DNA of 64,000 nucleotides from Diadema setosum (taxonomy: Eukaryota > Echinodermata > Echinoidea > Diadematoida > Diadematidae). The stretch lies in NCBI GenBank assembly GCA_033980235.1, contig CM067067.1:6427289-6491288 (forward strand). Direction: 5' to 3'. The notes below the pieces were generated by a model. The model was not told the origin of the DNA and searched no databases. It was given only the letters and a program-made list of their open reading frames with translations. This document shows, one piece after another, positions 20,197 to 31,300 of the stretch. The position numbers were made by a program, and so were the translations under genes. How positions within the stretch are numbered: the first letter of the stretch is position 1; every line of letters begins with the position of its first letter.

Positions 20197-21312
20197 TCAG
20201 TTATGATACTCTTTATCTATCTCATCTACCCACTGATTAAAAGAGGAAGGATAACCAACAAATTTGACAAAATACTGCCTTTTCTTTCCTCTCTTCCTCG
20301 TCTTAAGCACTTGTTCAACTCCGTAATAGCCCTCTTTCGGTTTGTTTACTTTCTGCAATTCTGGTTCGTAAAAGGTGCCCGTAAGCGATTCTCCCTTATC
20401 GTCTTCTAATTCGTAAATAGGTAAGCCTCTGTATTTGCGACGTTTGACATTAAACAGTTCCTCTGTCCAATTTGGTAAATACCCCTTTTCAAATTTTTGC
20501 TTGGCCTTGCTAATACGCACTCGGTCACCTTTCTCAAACTTTCCACTATACCCACTATCAGACTTGATCGAGATAGAGTCTTTATACAATGTTTTCCAAA
20601 CGTCTCCTTCGTTCCTTTTGCTGACGAGATTGGGCTTAGTTTTGATAGATCTGTGGTAGCTATTATTGTAGGCCGTCACTAGCTTTTGGAGAATCGTTGT
20701 GTACTTCAAAGTATTTCTATGGGTAAAATATTTCCACATTTTTTCTTTGAGAGTTCTATTAAACCTTTCAACCACGCTCGCCTTCGTGTCATTTTCCGTA
20801 GTAAAAAACTCTATGTCTCTCTCCTTTAAAAATGTCTGTACTCGGCGATTCGTAAATTCCGTCCCTTTATCTGTTTGTATCTTTAACGGTACGCGCCCTG
20901 ATTTAAAAATACCCTTGATAGCCCTTGTTAATGCAATGCCAGTTTTGTCTTTCAACGCTACCACCCAAGCATATTTTGAGAGGACATCTATGACAGTAAG
21001 CAAATATCTGTTACCACCGTTATGTCTAGAAAGTGAAGACACATCTACCAGATCCATTTGCCATTGTTCATCCATACCAGTCACTAACACCTCACTCTTA
21101 GGAAATTTTCGCCTTACGGGTTTGTGAAGTGTGTAAGTATCAACGCTCGCTAACCACTCCTTAATTTGTTTGCGTGACAGCTTATGTACACCGTCCTCCT
21201 TAACAAACTTATGCAAGCGATCTACACCGCCAAAACTCGCCTCATGCTCAGGATTAAAGTATATTTGTCTCAGATATCCATCCATTGCATCCGCATTAAC
21301 AACCTCACGCAT
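20197..21312 (-). CDS. pINT: Retroviral-type DDE integrase with C-terminal chromodomain (pINT)
   Basis: 371 aa. It catalyses insertion of the element with a 6-bp stagger (family knowledge; the ggcctt duplication agrees). Catalytic triad: Asp87 in WQMDLVD, Asp148 in IQTDKGTEF, Glu182 in VVERFNRTL. The N-terminus has SFGGVDRLHKFV and YTLHKPVRRKF, as in other Polinton integrases. An SH3-like region follows at about 265-315. The last 45 residues (YYGVEQVLKTRKRGKKRQYF, then VKFVGYPSSFNQWVDE) form a chromodomain that could steer insertion to marked chromatin. All key residues are intact. Confidence 0.95.
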   Translation of the reverse strand: MREVVNADAMDGYLRQIYFNPEHEASFGGVDRLHKFVKEDGVHKLSRKQIKEWLASVDTYTLHKPVRRKFPKSEVLVTGMDEQWQMDLVDVSSLSRHNGGNRYLLTVIDVLSKYAWVVALKDKTGIALTRAIKGIFKSGRVPLKIQTDKGTEFTNRRVQTFLKERDIEFFTTENDTKASVVERFNRTLKEKMWKYFTHRNTLKYTTILQKLVTAYNNSYHRSIKTKPNLVSKRNEGDVWKTLYKDSISIKSDSGYSGKFEKGDRVRISKAKQKFEKGYLPNWTEELFNVKRRKYRGLPIYELEDDKGESLTGTFYEPELQKVNKPKEGYYGVEQVLKTRKRGKKRQYFVKFVGYPSSFNQWVDEIDKEYHN

Positions 21313-21476
21313 TTAATAATAGCTATTCAAATGCACTCGCACCGTTCTTCAGCTCGCTTATAACTCAAATCTGTCTATCTGTCTGTCTGTCTCCTTCTCT
21401 CTACCCATTTTGTCTATCTGTTTGTTTGTTCGTTTGTTTATTTTTCTACTACCCCCCCCTTAATCTATTTCAAGAT

Positions 21477-21518
<42 letters not shown>

Positions 21519-22031
21519 CAATTGTATATTTAAAAGAAATGTATATGTAAATATTGTTACGTACATATATGAATATATCAAGGACATGTCGGTGCGCGAA
21601 ACATACGGGTATACGCATATTCACTCAACCAATCGATCATACTAAATCTAGAGTGCACGAACGAGTAAGCCCAGAATTCACCAAATAACATCAACAAATC
21701 CACAATTTTATTTGTAAACACTATCAATAAAATCAACAAAATACAAACGAGTTTCAAATTTTCACGGAATCAATCATACCGTATTAAAAAAAAAAAAAGT
21801 TTTTATTCGCAAATTTACTGAGTAGCATCATGTTATACACGTATTACATCCATATAAAAATAATCCATAGGGAGCTAGCTATCTAGCAAACTACTATATT
21901 TGCTTATTTGTTATTGGAGGAGGGAAGGGGTTGGGGTTGGGTGCGGCTGTGGTAGAGAGTTACAAACAAACAAAAAAAAAGAGCTCGGATGACAAAAAAA
22001 AAGGGGGGTGGGAGGAGCTGTACAAAACTGG
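21313..22031. other. Intergenic stretch inside the Polinton, low complexity
   Basis: About 720 bases with no gene. It contains CT/TG-rich sequence, a (CA)n microsatellite (about 21480-21515), A-runs and GT-rich sequence. A leftward AATAAA (21802-21807) could end the transcript of the Cys/His protein gene that stops at 22032. Confidence 0.7.
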
Positions 22032-22880
22032 TTACAAGCTTAACACCTGTTTTTTAAGTGTTTTCTGTATTGCTTCTCTTCCTAACTGAAAGTGGAAAAA
22101 CTCCACCATTTCCACCACCAACAGCTCTCTATCCTCTTCAAAGAGCTCTTCCCAATTATAAATCTGGTGTAGTTGCCCTATCAGGTCAGTCTCCCTGACT
22201 GACCTGATAGCTTCGTCAAAATAATCTTCGACTATTTCACTCCAACTCCTCCACAAACACTCTACATGATCCATCTGTCCTGGCCGATCGTGTTGGCATC
22301 CGTAGCAGCGAGAACGTACCACATCATTAATCCTTCTCGTCACCACCGCTCCAACTACAACCATCAACGACGCCGAGAGACTCGCCGTCTCCTCCTCCTC
22401 CTCCTCCTCCTCCTTCCCAGTTTTGGGCCGGTCTCCGTCCTCCTTCTCATCCCTCTTTTCCTCCTCTCCGTCTTGCTCCTGCCAACCGGCGTGTCCTCCC
22501 TCCTCCTTCTTCCCCTCATCCTCCTTCTCAGACCCAGGCACAGCACCAAACTGGATAGTTGTCCTTACTTCGTCCAGCAAGGCTTGGGGTATCTCAGCTA
22601 GCTGCCCCGACCGTTCCGGAGCCCAGCAAAAACGAGGACTTTTAAAGGGAGATAACACCACGCAGGGAGGTGTATCGCCTCCGCTGACAATCTCCCCAGG
22701 CTCAAGTTCGGCGCGAGCATCCTGTTGTAGAGCAGGGTAGATAATGCATAGCGAAGAAAGCAACCGTAAATATACTAGTCCAACACAACCTTCGACTATT
22801 CTATTTCTTCTTTTTTTCTTTGTAAAAAAAAAAAAAAAAAATAGTAAATAAAATAAATAATCTCCACGCCTATCCATCAT
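22032..22880 (-). CDS. Polinton Cys/His-motif protein with acidic tract, unknown function; start uncertain
   Basis: The open frame is 282 aa but only the C-terminal part is convincing. Seen: a Gly/Glu/Lys-rich acidic tract about 113-165, then RRINDVVRSRCYGCQHDRPG with QMDHVECLW following. This has the order C-x2-C ... Q-x2-H-x2-C expected for a small metal-binding knot. An acidic, helical C-terminus (YNWEELFEEDRELLVVEMVE) follows. The first 50 residues are poly-Phe and hydrophobic and may be intron or leader: a good acceptor-like site (tgctctacaacag) lies near 22721, so exon 1 may be elsewhere. Met at about residue 172 is another start. No function is recognised. It sits between the integrase and PC4-like genes in the same direction. 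Confidence 0.6.
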   Translation of the reverse strand: MMDRRGDYLFYLLFFFFFFTKKKRRNRIVEGCVGLVYLRLLSSLCIIYPALQQDARAELEPGEIVSGGDTPPCVVLSPFKSPRFCWAPERSGQLAEIPQALLDEVRTTIQFGAVPGSEKEDEGKKEEGGHAGWQEQDGEEEKRDEKEDGDRPKTGKEEEEEEEETASLSASLMVVVGAVVTRRINDVVRSRCYGCQHDRPGQMDHVECLWRSWSEIVEDYFDEAIRSVRETDLIGQLHQIYNWEELFEEDRELLVVEMVEFFHFQLGREAIQKTLKKQVLSL

Positions 22881-23010
22881 CCCCCTGTTGGTTAACTTTT
22901 TTTTCTTCTATTTTGTATAATGTTCTCACTCCTTGGATCAATTTGATTTTCACATTAATAAAAAATGTATTTCAAAAAGCACAAACAAACAAACAAACAA
23001 GATATAAAGT

Positions 23011-23698
23011 TCACTTCGTTGACTTCAACTTTCTCTGCTTTGACAAAAACCTATCCGCTTCGGTGACATGAGCATTTACCGACCTCATCACTTTCATGAA
23101 CTCTTTCCAGTTTTCTAAAGTGAGATTGATGCCTCTTTTTCCTGCAAACATTTTTGGTCCACTATCTTTTTTCTGATAATATTCCCTGATATTCACGTAG
23201 GGTTTCCCATAAAACGTTTTGACTACTACAAAACGAGATTTCCCAATTTCAAACGCAGCTTTGACACCCTCCTCGAATTTGTACGGTTTTTCTAAAGGCT
23301 GATTTTCACTAGTTGTCGGTTGCATCTTGCTTACATTTTCACACGACGAATCCTATCAAATAAAATTTAAAAAAACAAATCAACAAATACTACGAACGTT
23401 TAAACCTACTACCATCATCCCATCAGCGATCATCATTATCACGCAACGCCATATTTCAACTTTCAGTAGCACATTCAACGAAACAGACATCATCAAAAAA
23501 TACTGTACACCAACACTCGATCATTACAACATGATATCCACAATACAAACGACACTATACATTGTATCAAAACTACGTTTCGAATCTTACCTGGAAAGCG
23601 TTGTTAAGCAAGTTCTCGGCCAACTGATGCGGAGATAGTAGTGCACGGTTTTCCTCTGATGCCGCTACAGCAGCGTACGATGATGAAGCAGAGGCCAT
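23011..23698 (-). CDS. PC4/Sub1-like single-strand DNA-binding protein, two exons
   Basis: Predicted exons are 23698-23591 (36 codons, ATG) and 23325-23011, intron 23590-23326, phase 0 (donor CAG|gtaag, acceptor gcaag), giving 140 aa. Exon 2 could also start on its own at the Met at 23325. Exon 2 has the PC4 pattern: FEIGKSRFVVVKTFYGKPYV, then NIREYYQKKDSGPKMFAGKR and GINLTLENWKEF. These are four beta strands and a helix that bind single-stranded DNA as a dimer in cellular Sub1/PC4. Exon 1 is Ala/Ser-rich. In this element the protein could coat displaced strands made by protein-primed replication or act as an early transcription factor (inference). It is driven by the right-TIR promoter. Confidence 0.8.
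23326..23590 (-). other. Predicted intron of the PC4-like gene
   Basis: 265 bases, strong donor CAG|gtaag, weaker acceptor. Phase 0 is kept, which joins an ATG-starting exon near the TIR to the PC4 domain. The pyrimidine tract is poor, so this needs transcript support. Confidence 0.5.
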
Positions 23699-23775
23699 GA
23701 TAAAGTCGGAATGTTGTAGACTCACAGTCAATTTGCTCACAGCTAAAAAAATCGCAACAGCAAATGCATGTCGTT

Positions 23776-24222
23776 CTCCTCGCTGTCAAGTTATTTATAC
23801 ACTTTCTACCACAGGTTTGCCCTACCATCATAATCAACTCTATCTTTGAACGTAACTACCATCATTCTTCACGTATTTCCTTGCTCCAAAAAAATCACAC
23901 CAGTCGATGCTCTCCCACCTTTCACACAACACGTTATAAATCATGTGAACAAGTCTGTCAAACTTCAACTTGACCAATAAAATACCACCATAATTTCACT
24001 ATTTACCAACATTCACTACCATCAACTCTTTCTCATACACCTGACACGTTACTCCATTACCCTTATATTTTTCCCCTTTCACTACCATCATATTTTCATA
24101 TCGCACCCCAGTCATACCCTCATCTTTTTTTACGACTTCCCCCAGAGCAAGGGATTAAGCCCCCCAACTCTATCTATACGCCACTCTATCACTCTCTATC
24201 TTTACACCTATACCTAACTACT
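23776..24222 (-). repeat. Polinton right terminal inverted repeat (about 447 bp)
   Basis: Inverted copy of 8328-8776. The outer end is ...acctaactact. The inner end is at ctcctcgctgtcaag, after which the sequence is unique and leads within 80 bases to the start codon of the PC4-like gene. Confidence 0.95.
23792..23799 (-). promoter_or_regulatory. TATA box in right TIR, likely promoter of the PC4-like gene
   Basis: tataaata on the minus strand is the TIR counterpart of 8753-8760. It sits about 95 bases upstream of the ATG at 23698. With a start about 30 bases downstream, transcription would begin just inside the TIR border and leave a roughly 70-base leader. Confidence 0.6.
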
Positions 24223-24228
24223 GGCCTT
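24223..24228. repeat. Target-site duplication, right copy
   Basis: ggcctt directly follows the last base of the right TIR and is identical to 8322-8327. Confidence 0.93.
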
Positions 24229-25605
24229 AAACAACTACGATACTCAAAACGACTTATACAATAGAAGTACAATAGCTAAGCAGCAAATATATATAACAAT
24301 GTATTTAAGTTTATATAAACGCGCATTAAGATATGAAGCAGAAGAAATTTTCTTTTCAAAATAATTTAAAGTTATCCAGTGCAAATCAGGCAGTATTTAA
24401 CTATACTCTACTTTACGAATGTCAAATTGACTGTGGCAACAATAACCTTCTACAATTTTACGAATCCATCAAATCTTGTGATGTCATGGTTCATTGTTTT
24501 TCTGATGATAGATATTCATATTTTTCTTTATCCTGGCTCTCACAATATTCTCCTTTGACGACGATTTATGCCGGCATCAGATTTACCTTTTATGGACAAA
24601 GAATAGATGTTATAAATTCGGTCGTTATTCAAATTGATTTTGAGAATATATATACTCGTTTAAGATATATGACCCCCCCCCCACCCCCACCCCACACCCA
24701 TATGTATAGTTTTATTTGGCCGGGATAACCTTTACATTCCTAGGAATAGATCAAGAAATGAGCCACTCATCACATATTTATGCCGGAAGTATATAGAAAC
24801 ATGTATACAGCTGTAAACCTCTATAAATAATTGCAGTCCAGAACCTTTCCATGCACTGTGCCGATACTGTACAGCATTGTATGTAACTAAAGTATCACGT
24901 TGACTCCTTCTCATATGTGGACAAGCCATATTACAACTTGTGTTTACAACCCTATTTACTTCTCAAAGTGAGATTACTCTTTTCTGCTAGGGATAGCGTT
25001 AGCCTTTTTATTCCCATCTTAAAAGACAAAGAGTGTGAGGGTTCTAAGACCAGTCTCATACCACGAAGAGCATCCATTGTAGCAGCTGAAAGAACTCGGA
25101 GCAAATGCCCATGGCGGATTATTGTAAGTCATCATCCTATTGAATCGAGAGTTGGGACAAAAGAGGGGTGTTTTGCCTTCGCAAGAAGCTTAAAGTCGAC
25201 TTGTTAGAGTCTTGTAAGCAGAGCTGTCTATAAATGTGGCACTTGCACAGACGATCTGAAGAATATCTACAGGGTAACAAATCAAGAAGACGATCTGTAA
25301 CAACGCTTAACAAGCGCAGTGTTTAGAACCCCACCGCATCTTGTTCCGAGGTTTACCAACCATCACACATAGTTGCGTATAACCTGTAAACAGTACAGTT
25401 ACATTTTCTTTTTGTATTATCATATGTGAGACTATCCTCTTTATTGATAAACATCACTGAGGAGAATATGTCTTCATCCTACAGTCATGGAATTATAGAC
25501 ATAATAAGTATATTAGTAAAACTAAGACATTCCAATGCTCACATTTGTTTTATTCATTGCTGTTAAAAATTTCCTTTGGTGCCAGGTCCTCTTCACCCTC
25601 TTTGT

Positions 25606-25653
<48 letters not shown>

Positions 25654-28185
25654 GATATTCCGTGTTTACTTGTGTTAATGAGGCACACTCGATAGTGTAT
25701 AATGCTGCACCCTGCCATTTTTTTTTTATTTGACACCGTATATAAAGAGCATGTAATGGTAGTCATCCTCCGAACAGTTTGTACTGGTGTTGGTATATCC
25801 CGGCTAAGCTCAGTGATGAAAATAAAAAGATGAAATTTGTGAGGATGCCAATGTACAGCACGGCACTAGAAATTTCTTCGAGATCAGTCAGCCCGACGTT
25901 ATAACATCCAGACGCTGGAGAGATCGTCACCCGATTCTCACAATGGATCAAACGCTTGTGGATGATTGTCGACCCTATATTACTGATGTCATTTTTGACT
26001 GCCACTTTATAGTACAATAGTGTACTTGTTGATGCTGTCGGTAGCATCAGTATACCTTGTTTTATGTTTCTGAATAAAAACAAACACAATTTGTATGTGT
26101 GTAATGTGTTGCATTTCTTTCGGGGATAAACATTCTCAACCAGCTTTAAGCCAATTCTAACTTTCTTGAAGAGCAATTGGAAAAAGTAAATACAATATGA
26201 TGTTTTTTTCGTCAGACTGTCTGAACTATTGACTTTTGATACCGTCATTGATGTTGTAAGACCAGTCATGTTTTTGGATGCAGCTTGACTTTGCTGAGCA
26301 AACAGACTGCATTTGCACTCTTAGCATTGCCACTGTAAAACTACCAGACATACTCGAATTCCATTATTTGGGTCGTCGAGTCTTTGTGATCCCTCCTTAT
26401 TTGCTTTCGACCATAAATCGCTTTGTAACCTTGCTAAGAGCACTTTATCGATCTCTTCGTCGCAAGTGAACACTACAGGAGGATACATCCAGAACTCAGC
26501 TTAAGCGATAGAGATGTCTTGGACACAAGAAAGTGATTATCTAATGTTTATATTTACCTTACCCCTAAGGGATCAAGAACCAATATTTGAATTTCTTTGT
26601 CTCCGAACAAACGGTCTTATTTGGACGACAAGATGCAGATGATGCTCCTCTTGAAAATCTGTACCGAACTTTGGAATCGCTAAGGCAACCTAGCTGTGCC
26701 GCTCATCCCTCAACAAACAGAAACAGAGGACGAAAACAGAAGCTGTCCTGAAGACATTTCCATCTCCATTTCTTCTTCTTCTTCTTCTTCTTCTTTTTTT
26801 TTTTGCACAACCTTGCATTTGCCAGCCTTCAGCTGTGCTTCCATGCGATGTCCACTTTTTGAGTGATGTGGTGTCGTACCAGTCGACAATTTTTCTCATC
26901 TTACTTCGAAATATGTAATAGTAGTAGACATCCGCAATTTCAAACGGTGCAAGGAAGAATATCGTTTACAACTCGAAATCCATTACAAAGCTTACATGTA
27001 CAAAATCAAAAGAAACAGTATGCGCTTTATGACCGTTCTGAAATATTCAAGAACTGATATGTATTCCATCATTAGTGTTCTGGTTCACCACTAGGTTATT
27101 ACAGTGAAACTGATATTCAAGGAACAGATCAAACAAAAGCGATCATCAGAAGTTTTTTTTTTTTTTTTTTTTCGGGGACATTGCTTACCGGAAAAAAAGG
27201 AAAAGCTAAAACTGCAATTTCGATGGCTGTGAACCATACGTACAAATGTCTACATTGAACTGCGAAACAAACAAGATTGCATTGATTTTGTCATCGATCC
27301 GATAGTGTCATAACATTGAACAATAATGAAACAAACAAATCATTGCAAAGGCAGAACCTTCGATAAATTGATTTAAGAGATCACACACAGGCATCGAGCC
27401 TACATTCATGACAGTTAATCAAGTGATTAACAAATTGCAAATTGAGCAAATGCGTTAAAAAACGTATTTTTTCATATCATTGAGAGCTTTACAGGATTGT
27501 GTAAAATGGAACATTACAGGCATTAAAGATACACATCACATACAGGGTAAATTAAAACAATTGCGTCCTTCTTAAACTAGAACTACTTAAGGAATTTGTA
27601 CTTTCATTAATGCTTATAACTGTCTTTAAAGATTGACGGGTATCTTCCGAATCAAGTGAGCGATGGCAAATGAAATGTAAAGAAAAATAAACTCATTATA
27701 TCTATAATTAGCCTGACGCTTTTTTACCTTTGAATCAAGCGAGTGCCCTTGAATCAATTAACTATGAAAACTGCAAGTCAAATTGAGTTGTTAGCCGTAA
27801 AAATAATCAATATATTTTAGTCAAGTCTAATCATCTTCCCAAGACGCAGTCTTTTGCCTTGTTTCATGCATGCGCAGTAAATGAAGACACAGAGTTCAGC
27901 TCCTTTGTGGTGCTCTCAAGACACAAACTATAATCTCCTCCAAGAACATAATCAAAGATGTCATCCAGCTGATTGTATTCTGATCAAACTCAGAATATGT
28001 ATGTATATATATCTATATTTCTATATAGATACATGTATGTGAGATAACCGTTTGATCAACGTCTGTATCATGTACTGTACATGTATGTACAGTTCTTGAT
28101 ATCATGGGATAGCGTTTAGCACTGATGAAAAAAAAAATATATACCGCATAAAAAGTAAGCTGCTCAACAATCTTGTGCATGCATC

Positions 28186-28216
<31 letters not shown>

Positions 28217-30231
28217 TTGATAATCCGAAAATTTGTCTGGCATGAACAATCAATAGTGTGACAAATCACTGTCATGAATTACTAAAGTAAATGATTCAAG
28301 TTGTAGTTGTGCGTAAAATACATTCTGTCAGTGTGTGTGAATATTTGTGTGTGTGTGTGGGGGGGGGGGGGGGGAGTGCATAATCATATTCCAAACCACA
28401 TATCTCATTTAATTAGAGATTATTGTTCAGGTCTTGCAAAATTTCTATGTATTCTGTACCTTCCAAACTACACTAGAGACGGTTTCAATTAGTTATGAGT
28501 CGAAATTGTAACCCATCCTTCATTCTTTCATATAGCGTATTGCCATGACAACCCATCCATGCTAGAGCCAACACAGCAACCATGCCTGACTGATCGTATC
28601 CTTGGCGTAACCGGATCGTGGCAAGCGGTGTATGCGGTTCCCATGATATAATGACTTTATGGCTTTTCACAGTATCATATCAATAATAGATTGCGAAAAA
28701 AACATAAAGCCGATCGGAGCTGATGACTCTTTCTGTATTGTGTATGCGGTTATACAACAGGGCTTCTCTCTTCAACACATACTCTGTGCACATACTAGAC
28801 ACATAATGCTATAAATTGTCGGAATTATCAATGTGTTGTGGCCATACAATATATAGTACATGTATCTATACGATTGGACAGGAAATAACGGACATACAAT
28901 AACTTTCCATTACTTGGTGTATACATGTAATTCACTGATTGACTACAAGTGCATTAAGAAATTTCCGAGTCACGTGGTTATACAATAATAGAGTATATGT
29001 TGATGTTGAATGTATTTGCAATACAAGGGTGAATGTATAAGGTATTAAAAAAAAAAACATGTACGAAATGGACAGCTATTCGTATCAGACTCAACGCCTC
29101 GAAGTGCTATAAACGATGTATTCCTAGAGGTTACCAGAGGTAAAAGATTTCAGTGGTAAAGTCCATGCAAAATGCTATGAAAATTTAATTTACGAATACG
29201 CTTATTTTCTGTCGAATCAAATAATGAGTAAGACGCAAAACCAAGGCAATCAACAACTGAAACTACATTGTATGATGTCCATTACATAACAAACCATGGC
29301 ATCATAACATCCCACGTAACCGTATCATCTTAAATACATGTACATATACCTGTAATTGCTTTTTCAACATGTATTGCACTGTACATAATACTATTTAATT
29401 ATATGAGCCAAATGTGGTAGTCTATCTTTTCTTGTCCTGGATGTAAACATCGTTCAATTTGAAACTTGTTCCTATAACTGTTTCCTGAATTTTAGTCATT
29501 TAGAATATTAATTATTGTTGTGAACAGCTTCCTTCGAAGAACTTTAAATGCCACATTGATACTTTCAGATCATTCTCAAATGAAATACAGGGACAGGTTT
29601 TTTTTTTTCTCGTATGAAAAATTATCATGCGATTACTATATTGGCCCTGGCATAATCGAAAAAGCAGCGCTTATATGTAGAATGATCCAGTAGGAATATC
29701 CGCTTAGTTTTCTGTTTAATAATAAGGGTACAACTTCAGATTCATTCATTAGCTATGACGCAAATAATCAAGTCTGACTGAAAAGCGCCAAAAAACTCAA
29801 CAACAACTGTAGCAACCTGTTGCGAGAAGATCGTTTTGCTCGACGTTTACGCCAATACACAAATTGTGGCAATAAACTTGAATCGTGTTTTTTTTTTTCC
29901 TCTATGAGAAAATTGAGTGTAAACACTGTAAAAATGACTCACATCTGTCAACAGCGATGAAAATAGATAAAAGGCAGATCACTCAAACATTTTTCTCTCG
30001 CTGTGAACAATAGCACCAGCTACTCTCAGCATGACAATTCATGTACGTATCCATGCCATCGTCACGCCAAGCAGACGATCGATCAAAAAAAAAAAAAAAA
30101 AAAAAAAGGTATGTAATGGTGGAATTACCGCCACGAAATGACAGATTGCATTGGAGACTCTTGCGTTCGTCTCTTATAGTGACAATGATATATTGAAGGT
30201 ATGGGATGGATTTATGGTATATGTTTCTTAC
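24229..30231. other. Host intron 1, portion upstream of the Polinton
   Basis: No gene. It holds a C-run (24671-24695), (GT)n at about 25606-25650, (TTC)n near 26775-26795, G-run/GT at 28335-28372 and several long A- or T-runs (27154-27172, 30086-30107). Confidence 0.6.
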
Positions 30232-30401
30232 CTGCTGCTAGATACGGTCGATCTTTGTGGCACTTGGAAGGGTGAAAAGAGCTCGCTGGACTGAAACTTC
30301 CTCGAGAGTGTATCGAGTCCCTGCGCTTCCCGGTAGTAGTGGGATAGCCCCAGCGGGCCCGCGGAGGCTGGGTTCGTCATGCTTATCGCCGCGGTGGCCA
30401 T
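30232..30401 (-). CDS. Host gene, exon 1 (start codon), unnamed short Pro/aromatic-rich protein
   Basis: Begins at ATG 30401 in good Kozak context (gaaaATGGCC) and ends at donor CAG|gtaagaa after 56 codons plus 2 bases (phase 2). It encodes MATAAISMTNPASAG..., then SHYYREAQGLDTLSRKF, and ends ...VPQRSTVSSS. The surrounding DNA is GC- and CpG-richer than its flanks, as expected near a promoter. The phase and sense of the next exon (6529-6350) fit, which implies an intron of 23.7 kb containing the Polinton. A GTG-start extension upstream is not needed. The gene is not recognised with confidence. Confidence 0.7.
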
Positions 30402-31300
30402 TTTCAGTTCCGTGTAATTAGTCACTTTCTCAAATGATATTTTGTTATCTACTAATTGTCACTACGCTCGCCTTTTTGAGAGTACTCTAATAGCAGCGAC
30501 AGCTATGAGTAGGCTTATGCCATATCGTCAGGGCTCCAGAGATTAGTAGGATCCCGAACCCGACTTACAGCATTCACAAATTGGCAAGGCCCGAAAACAG
30601 GTTTCCAAATCTGACGATGGAAAGAGGATTAAATTGGAATTGATGAATTTCTACAGTGAAAAGAAAAAATGAATTAAAAAGCTTTCCCACTAATGATCAG
30701 TGCAATGGTCCAGAGATGAACTCCGTTTGCAAGATATGGCAATGGCAATCCAGTAATCTCACGAAATAATGCGAAGTAATCCGAAACCACATCAATCATT
30801 AATACATCTCTTTGGGGAGGAGATGAAAATTCCTTCACTGATACTGGAATAAGGCACAGGCAGATATAAATCCGAAGATGTGAGACTGTAACACCTTAGA
30901 TCCAATAGTGTTATCAACCGGTGAAATGGTCGTCTGTCATAGACATGGCCTTGCCGGGCTACAGCGGTATGGTTACATCCAAGTGCAGACAGACAACACA
31001 CCTAACCGAAATGTATCACCATGTGATGCAGCGCGCGTGGAGTACACCTGTCTGTGTAACGGATTGAGCGAGAAGTATACACACACCTCGGTGGGGGATT
31101 GCCGAGTTCAGGTTCTAAACATACGGGAACCCTCGTCACCAGGGTAACCAAACGCCTTGCGGGGAGCGATGCGATGAACTACGTGTGTCGTTCACATGGT
31201 GGAAACGCCGTGCATTGGCGCGGCGATCGAACGCAGTCTATTGATCGAAGTTGCTGGGTTGGAAAACATTAAATGAAGAGATAAAAGGTGATTCGCTGAT
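30402..31300 (-). promoter_or_regulatory. Putative 5' flank/promoter region of the host gene
   Basis: Lies immediately upstream of the exon 1 ATG on the minus strand. It is richer in G+C and CpG than the surroundings, most clearly at 30910-31260. No clear TATA box. Assigned by position only. Confidence 0.35.

Larger units (their letters stand above)
8328..24222. mobile_element. Complete Polinton/Maverick DNA transposon (polintovirus-like), 15.9 kb
   Basis: Seen: the left end begins AGTAGTTAGGTATAGGTG and the right end is its reverse complement. Both are flanked by the 6-bp direct repeat ggcctt (8322-8327 and 24223-24228). Inside are a protein-primed PolB, a retroviral-type integrase, a packaging ATPase, an adenain-type protease and major and minor capsid proteins. 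Known: Polintons are 15-20 kb, have TIRs starting AG, make 6-bp target duplications and carry exactly this core set. Rightward genes run 8887-16171 and leftward genes 23698-17007. All core frames are open and the TIRs differ at only about 20 positions by eye, so insertion is probably fairly recent. It lies in a host intron. Confidence in class and borders is very high; present mobility is inference. Confidence 0.97.
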
